From Raphanus sativus (taxonomy: Eukaryota > Streptophyta > Magnoliopsida > Brassicales > Brassicaceae), in the NCBI RefSeq assembly GCF_000801105.2, contig NC_079519.1:13080668-13144667 (forward strand): a DNA stretch of 64,000 nt, read 5' to 3'. The notes beneath the pieces are model-generated. The model saw nothing but the letters and a program-made list of their open reading frames with translations. It made no database searches and was not told the DNA's origin. The translations under genes and the position numbers were made by a program. Positions 10,963-21,721 of this stretch are shown piece after piece. How positions within the stretch are numbered: position 1 is the stretch's first letter; each line of letters opens with the position of its first letter.

Positions 10963-11893
10963 CTAGAGCGTCAGCCTGGGAGTTGTGCTCCCTAGGAATC
11001 TGGGTTGCTTACAATGTCGGAACCTGTCGTGTAGTCGCTTAGCCACGGATAGGTATCTGATCATACTCTGATCTTTCGCCTGATAGTCTCCTTGGATTTG
11101 GCTTATGATCAGTTGTGAATCGCTGAAGACCTGGATATCTTCCATCCCCATATGTTTGGCGAGTGTCAGCCCTGCTATTGAAGTTGCAACGTACGGCCCT
11201 TGAGGTTGATTCCCCCGTGGGGGAAGTTAGGACCAGTCCCACACCTGCGCCCCTTACGTTACTAGACCCATCAACGTACAGTGTCCATTCGCCTTTCTCC
11301 CCTTTGCTATCACGAAGCTTTACCTCTTGTTCCAGGGCTGGAAGCATGGCAGGAGAGAATTCAGCTACGAAATCTTCCAGGATTTGCGATTTGATGGCTG
11401 TTGCAGGCCGGAAGATCACGTCGTATTCCCCCAGCTCTATAGCCCATTTTGCTAGTCGTCCAGACACTACTGGCTTATGCAGAACTGCCTTGATGGGGAA
11501 GGAGGTAACCACCACGATTTGATGAGCCTGGAAGTAGGGGAGTAGCTTTCGAGCAGCGCTAACTAAAGCAAGGGCCAGCTTCTCAAGGTGACTATAGCGG
11601 GTCTCCGCGTCTAGTAAAGATTTGCCAACGTAGTAGATAGGATGTTGTTTTATTCCTTCTTCCCTTACTAGGACCGCACTGACTGCGTGTTCTGATACCG
11701 CCTGATAGAGCAACAAAACCTCTCCTTCCAAGGGTTTTGAGAGGAGAGGTGGAGTAGTGAGATAGGCCTTGAGATCGGATAGGGCTTGCTCACATTTCTC
11801 GGTCCATTGGAAGTCCTTGGGGTCCTTCAGGGTTTCGAAGAAGGCGTGCGACTTGTCGGATAGCCTGGAGATGAATCTGCTCAAGGCAGTCAT
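10963..11893 (-). pseudogene. Tat element B RNase H and second (archaeal-type) RNase H
   Basis: The frame at 11039-11893 begins in the RT connection, then shows the usual Ty3 RNase H (ILYYVGKSLLDAETRYSHLEK-like region, HLEKLALALV), then a second domain opening with WTLYVDGSSNVRGAGVG. That second opening is characteristic of the additional archaeal-type RNase H of the Tat lineage. The second domain then slips frame; its continuation (VFSDSQLIISQIQGDYQAKD) is at 10963-11151 in another frame, giving a frameshift near 11100-11150. A further break separates this region from integrase. Confidence 0.8.
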
Positions 11894-11962
11894 CCTTCAT
11901 GTCAGTCTTTGCACCTCTTTGACGCTGGGAGGAGAAGGTATCACCTGGATCGCTCTCACCTG

Positions 11963-12804
11963 CTATGGGTTTGCTTCAATGCCCCTGTGAGTGACTATGT
12001 ACCCTAGGAACTTTCCAGAGCTTACTCCGAACGAGAACTTTGAAGGGTTTAGCTTCATGTTGTACCTCCTGAGAGTGGTGAAGGCTTGTTGAAGGTCTGA
12101 GATATGGTCTTCGGCGTCTAGGGACTTTACCAACATGTCATCAATGTAGACTTCCATGGTCTGTCCTATCTGGTCGGCGAACATCATGTTGACAAGCCTT
12201 TGGTAGGTCGAGCCGACGTTCTTCAATCTGAAAGGCATAACCTTGTAACAATAGATACCCCTTGAGGTCATGAATAAGGTCTTCTCTTGATCGTCAGGGT
12301 GCATTAGGATCTGGTTATATCCAGAGAACACATCCATGAAACTCATCAGCTCGTGACCAGCTGTTGCGTCGCGATGTGAGGCAGAGGGAAAGGATCTTTA
12401 GGACAAGACTTATTAAGGTCCGTGTAATCGATACAGACTCTCCACTTCCCATTCTTCTTCCTGACGACCACCACATTGGCTAGCCATTCCGGGTATTGCA
12501 CCTCTCGTATGAATCCAGCATCTAGTAGGTTCTTGACCTCTTTGTTGATTATCTCGTCCCTTTCAGGAGCGAATTTTCTTCTCTTCAGTCTGACAGGAGG
12601 ATGCATTGGATCCATCTTGAGTTGATGAATGATAACATCGGGATCAATTCCAGGCATGTCTTCGTGAGACCAGGCAAAGCAATCGGAGTTGGATCTTAAG
12701 AAATCGACCAGTCTCCTTCTCAAGCTTTCCGGAAGCTTGGAACCTATCTTTAAGTTTCGACTTGAGTTCCCTTCCGTGAGCGGGACATCATCCATTTCTT
12801 CCAC
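11963..12804 (-). pseudogene. Tat element B reverse transcriptase
   Basis: Two adjoining frames (12346-12804 and 11963-12346) together make a Ty3/gypsy RT. Visible motifs are VVVRKKNGKWRVCIDYTDLN, the fingers/palm motif SFMDVFSGYNQI, and the active site YIDDMLVKS (YIDD in place of YVDD). The two frames meet near 12346, so a frameshift or indel lies there. A second break lies near 11900-11960 before RNase H. No copy of the full reading frame is intact. Confidence 0.85.
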
Positions 12805-12849
12805 TTCCGGTTGTTCGGTATGTGGGGCCGGAAGCTTCTTCTGTAATTG

Positions 12850-13797
12850 CTATAAGACATGAGTCTTTCCCCTAAGGGTAGTCTGATAGCAAGACCTAGC
12901 ATTCTCTTGATCCCCCTTGACCGCTCTGATGTCCCAAGGGGTTGGGAACTTGACCAGCTGGTGCAAAGTTGAAGGTACGGCTCCCATGTCATGGATCCAA
13001 GGTCTTCCCAATATCACATTGTATGATGAGGGGCAGTCGAAGACCAGCAACTTCGTGGCTTGGTTTACCCCTTCGGCATACACGAGAAGAAGGACCTCTC
13101 CTAAGGTTTGTTTGACTTCTCCACTGAAGCCTACGAGGGGGGTTGCCTTTCTGGTTAGAGTTGTAGGTTCCAAACCCAGGTCGGCGAAGGCCGAATAGAA
13201 GATTATGTTGCTGGAGCTCCTATTATCTACTAGTATCCGCTTGACCAGGCAGTTTGCTATGGTAAGTGAAATGACGAGTGCGTCATGATGAGGGGTGAGA
13301 ACCTTCTCCTGCTCCCTTGCAGTGAAACTGATCTCATTTGTTCCAAGGAGTAGGCGCTTGGGACCCTCGGCCTCTTGGCCGTTCCTGGCATTGCGAGTAC
13401 TTTTCTTGGCTGCGGCACTGCTAATTCTGCCTACCTCTGATCCGCCTGTGATGACGTGGATCACCTTGTCTTGCTGTGGTGGCAATGCAGGAGCTGTCTC
13501 GATAGGGAGACTGGGACCTTCTTTATTTAGAAGGTTCTTGGCTTTATCCGAGAAGAACTCCTGTAGATAGCCTTTCTTGAGGAGCTCGGCGACTTCCATC
13601 TTTAGGGCTATGCAATCCTCCGTAGTATGACCATGATCACTATGGAACTCGCACCATTGCTTGGGATTTTGATTAGCCTCCGCGGCCTTCATCTTAGGAG
13701 GCCACTTGACTTGAGGACCCATTTGTCGTAAGACACCGATCAGCTCTGCTTTGGATATCGCGAGATGGGAGATGTCAGGCCAAGTAGACACCATCAT
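12850..13797 (-). pseudogene. Tat element B gag end and protease
   Basis: A 315-codon frame. The N-terminal part has [14 protein letters not shown], a zinc-knuckle-like CX2H/CX4HX4C variant usual for Tat gag. The C-terminal part is a retropepsin: [17 protein letters not shown] holds the catalytic Asp, although the usual DTGSS/DNGSS reads DNRSSS, and [11 protein letters not shown] is the conserved flap-end motif. It lies directly upstream of RT in the minus direction, giving the normal order gag-protease-RT-RNase H-integrase. Confidence 0.85.
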
Positions 13798-13823
13798 CCC
13801 TTCGGATCAAGGCAAAGGTCCCC

Positions 13824-15082
13824 CTAGCGGGACTTAGAGTGAGAAGGCTCGTCGCGGTCACTCCTTGTAGGCTTTGATGACTTCTGATCATACTTCGGAC
13901 CGGCTTTAGCCCTACTAGCGACATCTTCTTCCCATCTTACTTGAGCCCAAGCACGAGACAGCACGTCTTCCATAATCATGCACTTGTATTTGATCAGCTC
14001 CTTGTAAAGGTCTCCCTCTGGAAGTAGACCCCTCTTGAAGGCTGAGATAGCCGTATAACGTTGCACTCAGGAATAGCTACCTTCGCTTGGTTGAAGCGAG
14101 CTATGTAAGAACGAAGGGGCTTATTCCTATGCTGGAGGATCTCATAGAGATCATCCGAGTTCTTCTCTAGGTCACGGCTGCTAGCGAACTGCTCCACAAA
14201 CTTATCGCTAAGGGCTGCAAAGGATTTGATGGATTTGGTGGGCAGGTTGATATACCACTGAAGAGCGGGGCCGGTCAAGGTCGATCCGAATCCTTTGCAC
14301 ATGGTAGCTTTCCATGCATCCCGAGGGATTGCTACTGCTAGCATGTGTTGCTTGTACTAAGCAATGTGATTGTCGGGATCCCCAGTACTTTCGTACATCT
14401 TTATGCTTGGGAAAGAGAACTTTCGCGGCGTCTCCACTAAAGCAATCTCTTCCACGAAAGGTGTATCGGAGTAGGACCCCTGATTTCTTCTTCGAATAGG
14501 AGGAGCTGCCCCTGGGAGCCTTTCTACCATAGATTAAATGGTGTCGAACCTTTCGGAGACCACTCTTTCTAAGTAGGCTGCTAGGACTGGATCTGAGATC
14601 TCGGGATCATCTGGTGAATACTCCTCGTCCTCCGTATCGGAATCGCTATCTACTTGTACTCGGGCCCTATCGTTCGCGGCTCCTCGGCTTTCGGGTTTGT
14701 CTTGGGTTGAGGCGGGTCGACAAGGTACCTCTTCACTGTCGCGCGGAGTGTAGAGTTAAGCCATGGGTCGTACCTTAGTTTGGAACCGCTTTCGCTTGTT
14801 GCTAGCTTCACCGAGGGTATGGTTCTCTTATCGGAGGACAAGATTCTCCGCCTCTATGGCGTCTAGCTTCTCGGCGCTTTGCTGTAGTTGCTTGGAGTGC
14901 TCTCCAAGTTGGTCTTTTAGGGTTTGAACTTCAAGGAGAAGTTTGGGACCTCCGGGTGTTGTCTCCCGAGCTTTGTGAAGATCGGTAACCTGACTCTGAA
15001 GAAACTCGAGCTTGTTGAGGAGCTCGATCTTTCTCGGAGTCATCACCGTCTGGTTAGCATCGTCCTCTAATGCCATCGTCAC
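13824..15082 (-). pseudogene. Tat element B gag
   Basis: Several frames on the minus strand make up gag. The segment 13994-14344 has the retrotransposon gag core (ALQWYINLPTKSI, FAALSDKFVEQFA, LYEILQHRNKPLRSYI). Segment 13824-14066 continues it in another frame, so a frameshift lies near 14040. The N-terminal segment 14828-15082 is a coiled coil (VQTLKDQLGEHSKQLQQSAE); a stop-containing, poorly readable stretch (14345-14830) separates it from the core. The probable gag start is the ATG at 15080-15082 on the minus strand, shortly after the leader. Confidence 0.75.
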
Positions 15083-15117
15083 ATAGTTGGATCACCCCCC
15101 TCCCTCTAGCGTCAAAC

Positions 15118-15556
15118 TGTTACGGTATTTTTGTGTAAGATCGTTTAAGTGCTACGGAACACTAGAGGATTTGTATGAAAGCAAGAGAAATCGTAAACTA
15201 GAAGATGTTATTGAGTGTTTTGGTCGGGACTACATTGTTTGGGTGTATAAACCCTAGTTCTAGTCGCCTAAACTCTAATCTTCTAGTCTCCAAAAGTCGA
15301 TCCCTTATTCTAGGGTTTGGGCTATCCTTTTATAGTTGTAGATGTCGGCTTCAAGTAATAGAACTCTTCCATAATCAGAAAATGGAAGTTTCTCCTTAGG
15401 TAGAAAACTTCTATTTTACTCCAAGGGGTCGGTCCAATCTAGGGGTCGGACCCAAGGCAGGGGTCAGTTCCTGGTTTCTTCTTGAGCAAGGGTCCGGAAG
15501 TCGAGGACCTAGCCGGAAGCTGGAGAAAACTCATGTCTGGATATTTTTCCCCAACA
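15118..15556 (-). mobile_element. 5' LTR of Tat element B
   Basis: About 439 bp. On the minus strand it starts TGTTGGGGAAAAATATCC and ends TACCGTAACA, i.e. TG...CA. It has a TATA-like box (ACTATAAAAGG on the minus strand, around 15328-15337) and is followed by the leader GTTTGACGCTAGAGGGAGGG, which looks like the primer-site region of Tat elements, about 35 bases before the gag start codon. The right neighbour is family-A minisatellite; the partner LTR is not in the window. Confidence 0.75.
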
Positions 15557-16690
15557 GTCCCATTTCTGCTCGCTGGGCGAGCAGACTCGCATTCTTCTCA
15601 CCGGGCGACCAGACTCGCGTTCTGCTCGCCGGGCGACCAGACTCGCGTTCTGCTCGCCGGGCGACCAGACTCGCGTTCTGCTCGCCGGGCGACCAGACTC
15701 GCGTTCTGCTCGCCGGGCTGCTGGTCGTTCGGCGAGTACGGCCAATTCTTCGTATAACCGTCCTGGCACTAGTCCAGTCTATACTTTGCATCCTTGCTTG
15801 AAGCTTCGCAGTACGAATCTTTAAAATCATGAACGTAAGACTCCCGTTCCGTTTCGATCGGAATCGTCGAGGAAGATTCGGAAAACCGCGAAATGTTCGA
15901 TTAACGGAAAGATTTTCAATTCATCGTACAAAACGATGGCGGTTATCTTAAAACACCAATCATCTCAACTATACGAGGAATTGGGAATCTTTCGGAAAAT
16001 CGATATCATGACAAGATTACTTTCTGGAAAAATCGTAAAAACGTCCAAGGTCTAAAGAACGGCCCGAAAGGGTCCGAACACGACCAAACGGCCCGTTTAC
16101 GATTTTTTAAATCTAATTCGAGATAAGTATGACGGTTTGTGTTTATCTTTACATAACAAGATAAATGTCAAGTTTCCAAAAGATAAATGTCAAGTTTTCC
16201 GAAGATAAATGCGAAGTTTCCCGATAGACATGAAGATCTATGAAAATGGAATAGCCCGATTCGCGAGAGATCTGGCCCAAAGGAAGGATAGACCGTCTTA
16301 AGGAGGAGTATATAAGAAAGCTTGGGGCAAGGAGCAGAGGGAACATCATCAAAATTTCTCTAGAGCAACTTAGGCATTTTTATTTCCGTTTTTACTAGCG
16401 AGCTGCGACTCAACTAGGTTAGATTTAGGTTGCTAGACTAGCGAACTGACCGACAGCTCTCGTAGCCGACGTCTTTACCTGTTGTCCAAACGCTCAAACG
16501 TGAATTCGGAAATAAGATCATCTTTGCTCTTTTCTTTTTCCCTTACGATTTTAATACGAACTTCTCGATATATTGATTGTCTTGTGCGTGGCCCCGCAGA
16601 TATCCGGGACCTTCAGGAGAAGTTAGGTTTACTTAACTTTCCTCCGTTTATTATTCACTAAAATCGACAGTGTGAATTTCGATTCCCACA
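15557..16690 (+). mobile_element. Right part of a second family-A LTR (A2)
   Basis: This matches the 3' two-thirds of the LTR at 3419-5296: minisatellite, GATGGCGGTTATCTTAAAAC, the GATAAATG repeats, a TATA box (16309-16315) and the same terminal GAATTTCGATTCCCACA. The left third is missing because element B's LTR begins inside the minisatellite. On the right it ends abruptly in Athila pol sequence, so A2 inserted there. It could be a solo LTR or the 3' LTR of a fuller element. Confidence 0.75.
15567..15722. repeat. 28-bp minisatellite of the A2 LTR
   Basis: Five to six units of 28 bp built on TGCTCGCCGGGCGACCAGAC then TCGCGTTC. It occupies the position of the 32-bp array of the other family-A LTR but has a different unit and length, so the repeat has turned over within the family. 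ORFs across it are artefacts of the repeat. Confidence 0.9.
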
Positions 16691-17462
16691 TTTGATAGAC
16701 GTTTTCCGTGGGTAGGGAGTCATCAATTGGAACATCATCTTCAACTCTAATTCGGGAAAGGTGGTCAGCTACTCTGTTTTCTACTCCTCTTTTATCCTTT
16801 ATTTCGATATCAAATTCTTGCAGGAGCAGGATCCATCTCAAAAGTCTTGGTTTTGCATCTTTCTTTTGCATTAAGTATTTCAAGGCAGCGTGATCAGTAT
16901 GCACAACTACTTTCGAGCCAACTAAGTAGGGACGAAATTTTTTGAAAGCAAAAACAACTGCTAGTAACTCTTTTTCGGTCGTCGCATAGTTTCTTTGCGC
17001 ATCATCTAGAGTCTTACTAGCATAGCAGATAACATGTAGCTTCTTATCCTTTTTCTGCCCAAGTACTGCACCTACAGCAAAATCGCTTGCATCGCACATT
17101 ATTTCGAAAGGTAAATTCCAATATGGAGCTTGCACAATGGGAACAATCACTAGAGCTGTCTTAATCTCTTCAAAAGCTTTTAAGCACTCAGGAGTGAAGT
17201 TGAATTTGACTTCTTTGCACAGGAGAGATGTAAGGGGTCTGGCTATTTTGCTAAAATCTTTTATGAATCTCTTGTAGAATCCAGCATGTCCCAAAAAACT
17301 TCTTACAGCTTTGACATTGGTGGGTGTTGGCAAACCTGTCATCACCTCTATTTTAGCTCTGTCCACCTCGATACCGGCTGCTGATACCTTGTGGCCTATA
17401 ACAATCCCATCGTTAACGATAAATGACATTTTTCCCAATTTAGAACAAGGTTTTCTCCTCAC
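16691..17462 (-). pseudogene. Athila element C: end of RT and RNase H
   Basis: The frame starts inside RT thumb ([36 protein letters not shown]) and runs through RNase [15 protein letters not shown] with the first catalytic Asp, [18 protein letters not shown], and [13 protein letters not shown]. It ends with VADHLSRI and then stops at the A2 LTR, exactly where integrase should begin. The integrase half is therefore separated from this piece by the nested insertions and lies left of the window. A frameshift near 17445-17460 divides this piece from the RT frame. Confidence 0.9.
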
Positions 17463-18312
17463 ATCTAGCTAATACCTTGGACAAATTGTTGAGGCATGAT
17501 GTAAAATCAGACCCATACACCGAGAAATCATCCATGGATACTTCCATGAAATCCTCGATCATATCTGTGAAGATGGACATCATACATCTCTGGAAAGTAG
17601 CATGAGCATTACAAAGCCCAAAGGGCATTCTGCGGTAAGCGAATGTACCATATGGACAAGTGAATGTGGTCTTTTCCTGATCGTCAGGATGGATAGGGAT
17701 TTGGAAAAATCCTGAGTAACCGTCGAGAAAACCGTAGTATTGACGATTCACTAATCTTTCAAGAATTTGGTCAATGAAGGGCAGAGGAAAATGATCCTTC
17801 TTAGTGGTGGCATTTAAATTTATGTAATCGATACACATTCGATGTCCAGTGATAGTTCTCATGGGAATGAGTTCATCTTTATCGTTCTTTACCACTGTAA
17901 TACCTCTTTTCTTTGGTACAACATGCACCGGGCTTACCCAGTTGCTATCCGAAATCGGATAAATGATTCCGGCATCTAGTAGTTTAATAATTTCTTTCTT
18001 AACTACTTCTTTCAGATTCGGGTCTAGCCTCCTTTGGTGTTCTATTGATGATTTCGATTCATCGTCTAAGTGAATGCGGTGCATGCAAAGATCTGGAGAG
18101 ATACCAGGAATGTCTTCGAGAGAAAACCCGAGAGCTTTCCGGTGCTTGCGCAATTTGTTTAATAACAATGCAAGTTCTTCATTACTCATATTAGCATTGA
18201 CGATTATGGGATATGAGTCATTATATAGAAAGGTGTATTTGAGTCCAGCTGGTAATTGTTTTAATTCGACCTTAGGCACTTTTTCTGAGATGGTTGTCGA
18301 TCGATGGTACAT
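17440..18312 (-). pseudogene. Athila element C reverse transcriptase
   Basis: A 290-codon frame. Motifs in order are NWVSPVHVVPKKRGITVV, HRMCIDYINLNATTKKDHFP, FLDGYSGFFQIPIHPDDQEK, YGTFAYRRMPFGLCNAHATF and the active site SMDDFSVYG (usually FMDD). The order and wording are those of the Athila lineage. It ends in CEEKTLF where the frame slips into the next segment. Upstream it connects through a stop-broken linker to the protease frame at 18389. Confidence 0.9.
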
Positions 18313-18388
18313 TGTAGATTTTCGACGTCGGTTTTTGAGTCGTCGTTTTCCTCTTTGTAAACATTTGTGATTTCCTCGCTTGCGTTCA

Positions 18389-18853
18389 TCAACCGTGTAA
18401 AAATTCGTAAGTTCTAATATCTATGCTAAACATGTCTTTTCCAGTGATAGAAAGGTTATTTTCTAGGGGGTCATCTGAGCTTAGATCCTCGAAGGATTCT
18501 TCAGCTAACTCAAAGATGTCATCCATAGAGAATGCTTGATTATCGAGTAGGGGACACTTGATTAATTTTTCCTTTTCAAAAGTCATTGGAATTATCGCGC
18601 CAGCTGTGGCTAGAAAAGGTCTTCCTAAAATAAGGGGATCCTTTGGTTCTTGCTCGTATTTTAGCACAACAAAGTCCGTAGGTATATGACAGTTATTTAT
18701 CTTTATAGGTACATCCTCAAGTAGTCCTTCCGGTACTCGAACGGATCTATCAGAAAGAACCAGGGTTATTCGGGTTGGTTTAAATTCGTCAAACCCGAGG
18801 GATATAGCAACAGAGTAAGGCATCAGGTTGACGCTGGAGCCTAGATCGCAAAG
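18389..18853 (-). pseudogene. Athila element C protease region
   Basis: The frame contains the retropepsin active site read as CDLGSSVNLMPYS (around 18815-18850, minus strand), then DFVVLKYEQEPKDPLILGRP and FLATAGAII, the conserved flap-end region of Athila protease. The catalytic Asp and GSS are intact. Note that the DLGSS motif lies before the first internal Met. The downstream acidic stretch (DDIFELAEESFEDLSSDD) leads to the RT. Confidence 0.85.
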
Positions 18854-19499
18854 TGATCTATCAAATCGTTTTTATCGTTTATGTTGCAATCTAAAACGAA
18901 GCTACCAGGGTCGTCTTTTAATTGGTGTTTTGCCTTGGATCATTACACTTACATCTTGTGAAACCGTCATGACACTGTGTTCCGACGATGGAAAACTCTT
19001 GGATACCATGTCTTTCACATATTTCTTAATGGGAGGTGAGACTTTCATGGCATCACTCAGCGGCATTTCAACTGTGATGTTGTCAAAAAATTTCTTGCAA
19101 ATTGCTTTATCCATTTCTCGTTTTGTCTGCGACTTGTTGGGAGGGAAGGGAGGTAAAGTTCTTTACACTCTCTCTATTACCGGTTCGATGGGTGCGTTCT
19201 CGGTGTAGTAGGTGTAGTACGTCGATCGATGTTTTCATCACCACGTCGATCGATGTAGTTACCCTGCCGTCGATCGATATCTTGTTTACTTCGTCGATCG
19301 ATGGATGCATCTTGCTTTTCCTTTTCGCTGAGGTTAATCGGTTCAGAATCATTGAGAGTTCTTGAGCCACTTTTTCGGTTCTCTCGCTCTCAGCGAGTTC
19401 ACCATTGGTAGCGCTTTCTCTTGTAATTGGAACAAGGCGTTTCCCGCTCCTTAGAAGTACAGCGCAGACTTGACAAACCCATCGTCATGCGAAACTCGG
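18854..19499 (-). pseudogene. Athila element C gag-protease linker with TSIDV repeats
   Basis: A region between gag and protease in several broken frames. The frame at 18902-19114 has FFDNITVEMPLSDAMKVSPP, a known kind of Athila linker sequence just before protease. The frame at 19107-19370 shows repeated SIDEV/SIDGRVTTSIDVV/TSIDVLH, which reflects four TCGATCGA octamers at the DNA level. No enzyme domain is visible. Confidence 0.7.
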
Positions 19500-20830
19500 C
19501 TATCCAAATTTTTGACATGAATCAACATCCACAGCCGTCTTCTGCTGGCATTTCAAAACTTCTTCTATCATAGATTCCACCTTGTTCTTATGAGTCTGTT
19601 CTGTCTCGTGACTCCTTGTAGACCTCATGTTTCTCTGCAGATCAGCAAGTCTTTGTTCGCAAGAGACAATCTCATCGATGAGGTATACATGCTCTTCTTC
19701 ATCTCTTTCAAGCGAAAAGGTCTCGGATATCCAATCTCCGTTCAAATTATCCATCTTCCTCCTCCTGAGATCTGTTTTCTTGGTACTAGTGCTAGTAGCA
19801 ACATTTTCAATTAGTCTCGTAGCTTCTTCAGGACTCCTAGTTTTGAAGTTCCCTTGACTTGCAGCATCCAGAGTCGTTTGGTATTCCCAATCGAGACCTT
19901 TGAAGAAAATATTAAGTAGTTGAATCTTGGAAAATCCATGGTGAGGGCAATCTCTCTGGTAGGCTCTAAATCTCACCCAAGATGCCTTAAAAGCTTCAGT
20001 AGTACCTTGAGAGAAATTATAGATCTTATTCCTAAATTCTTCGGTTCGTGCGTCATCGAAGAAGTTGTTGAGAAAGGCGCTTTTTATATCATTCCAGCAG
20101 GTCAGAGATCCTGGCGGCAACTGCTTCAGTCAGTAAGTCTCATCTCCGGCAAGAGAATGCGGGAAAAGCTTGCAGAATAAGTAATCTTCAGAGACTCCAT
20201 GCATCTTGATGTTGGACACGAGGTCCTCAAGTTCTTTGATGTGGTCTGTGGAATTTTCATGAGGAAGACCACGAAAGGGGTGTTGACTCACTAGAGAAAA
20301 ATATTTTTTAATTCAAAGTCTTTCCTCTGAATTGCTGGTAGGCGGATCGCAGACCTGTTGGTATAGAACGGGTCAGGTCTGTTGTAATCACCGACTTGGT
20401 GATGCTCCAGCCCAGCATTTAAAACAACAGCTATTCCAACAGGAATTGCAGCTCTATATCTATAACTAATTTGGTCTGATGTGTTGCATACTCGACCCTT
20501 TGGATCTCTTCGAAATACTTCTCCTATATTGAAATTTGTAAGCACAGACTTGCCTGATTCCAGTTGGTAGGTGTCGACCGATTTTTGTAGTCGCGCGTCG
20601 ATCGGTTTTTGTGTATCCTCGACGATCAATTTCAGCAGGAAAGTGTCGATCACTTTGTTTGTCGATGCGCCGCTCGATGTGTTCATCATCTTGTCGATCG
20701 ATGCTCGGGCGAAACTTGTGTTCTTCTCCTAAAGTACCTCTGTCAGCAGGGAAAGAAGAAAAACTTTTAAGCAAACAGAAAGTAAAATCTAGACTATATT
20801 CTAAACTTAATCTAATGTTAATAAGAAAGA
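19500..20830 (-). pseudogene. Athila element C gag
   Basis: The segment 19500-20120 has the Athila gag core: PPGSLTCWNDIKSAFLNNFF, TEEFRNKIYNFSQGTTE and LLNIFFKGLDWEYQTTLDAA. The N-terminal piece at 20291-20689 (PAIQRKDFELKNIF, then the expected continuation) is in a different frame, with a break between about 20120 and 20290. Upstream, 20466-20864 overlaps in another frame. The 5' edge adjoins the primer site at 20831. Confidence 0.85.
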
Positions 20831-20848
20831 GTCCCCGGCAGCGCCAAA
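20831..20848 (-). promoter_or_regulatory. Primer binding site of Athila element C
   Basis: On the minus strand TTTGGCGCTGCCGGGGAC, immediately inside the LTR. TGGCGC...GCCGGGGA is the usual tRNA-Asp-type primer site of Athila elements. It fixes orientation and the inner LTR edge. Confidence 0.85.
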
Positions 20849-20850
20849 TT

Positions 20851-21721
20851 TGATATGTGCTCAAATTACCCTAGAACAACTTTACTCTCATCAAAAGAGG
20901 TCAAGTTGTAGTACTTAGGGATCGAATCCGCAGAGACTCTTGGATTACACAATAGATCTTATAGTTTTCCAAATAAATCTAGATTGAATAGTTTTTAAAA
21001 CAGTAACTTAAATGAATTCTAATTCGGACAGGAAAATCGATTGATATGCTTTAGTGGATATCGATCGACGAACAGGACAATTGTTCGGTTTTAGATAATG
21101 AGGTTTGTTATGAATGCAGGGAAGTAGCTAGATTAAGGTAAATTCGCAGGTATGATAAGTAAGCAAACTAGTTAGGTTACTAGGGATTTATAAATATTAA
21201 TTATTCTCGAACTCAAACTTTAAAGTATAATCTATTCAACTCTCGTTGTGTAGATTATCTAATGACTGAATCTCAAATCTCAACTTTCGTTATTGATCAT
21301 GAGAAAGTGTCGATCGATGGTTCTATATGAACATCAATCGATACACCTTTTAGAATGTCGATCGATACAACTATCGTTGCACACTGCATATCGATCGATA
21401 TAGATGCCAGAATGCGGGCGGAATTAAGCCCAGAAGCTATCACAAATTACCTATATGCCCTTGGTCGACCAGAAATTTTATTTATGTGTTTTCTAACGGT
21501 GAGCTCAATCTAACGGTTGGAAGGTCTCCATCCATAGATAAACATCTGAGGCGTCTGTGCAGTTCTGCACTTCGAAAGACTCCAAAAGGCACCAAAATCA
21601 CAACTTTCCTCCAAATCGTTCATGAACCTGTAAATACTCTAAATAGACTCCAGAAACATATAATATATTATAAAACACTTATATACCATGGGTAAAAGTG
21701 GGTAAAATCCATGGTATATCA
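20851..21721 (-). mobile_element. 5' LTR of Athila element C
   Basis: About 871 bp; on the minus strand it starts TGATATACCATGGATTTTAC and ends GAGCACATATCA, so the ends are TGATAT...ATATCA. The start is the well-known Athila LTR start. It carries four TCGATCGA octamers. The right flank is the gag of element D, so C inserted there; the flank beginning CTAAG would be one target duplication, and its partner is left of the window. Confidence 0.9.

Noticed and set aside
15482..15830. ORFs on both strands with repeated RRAERESGRP or GDQTRVLLAG
   Set aside because: Artefacts of the 28-bp minisatellite in the A2 LTR; all frames stay open because the unit has no stops.
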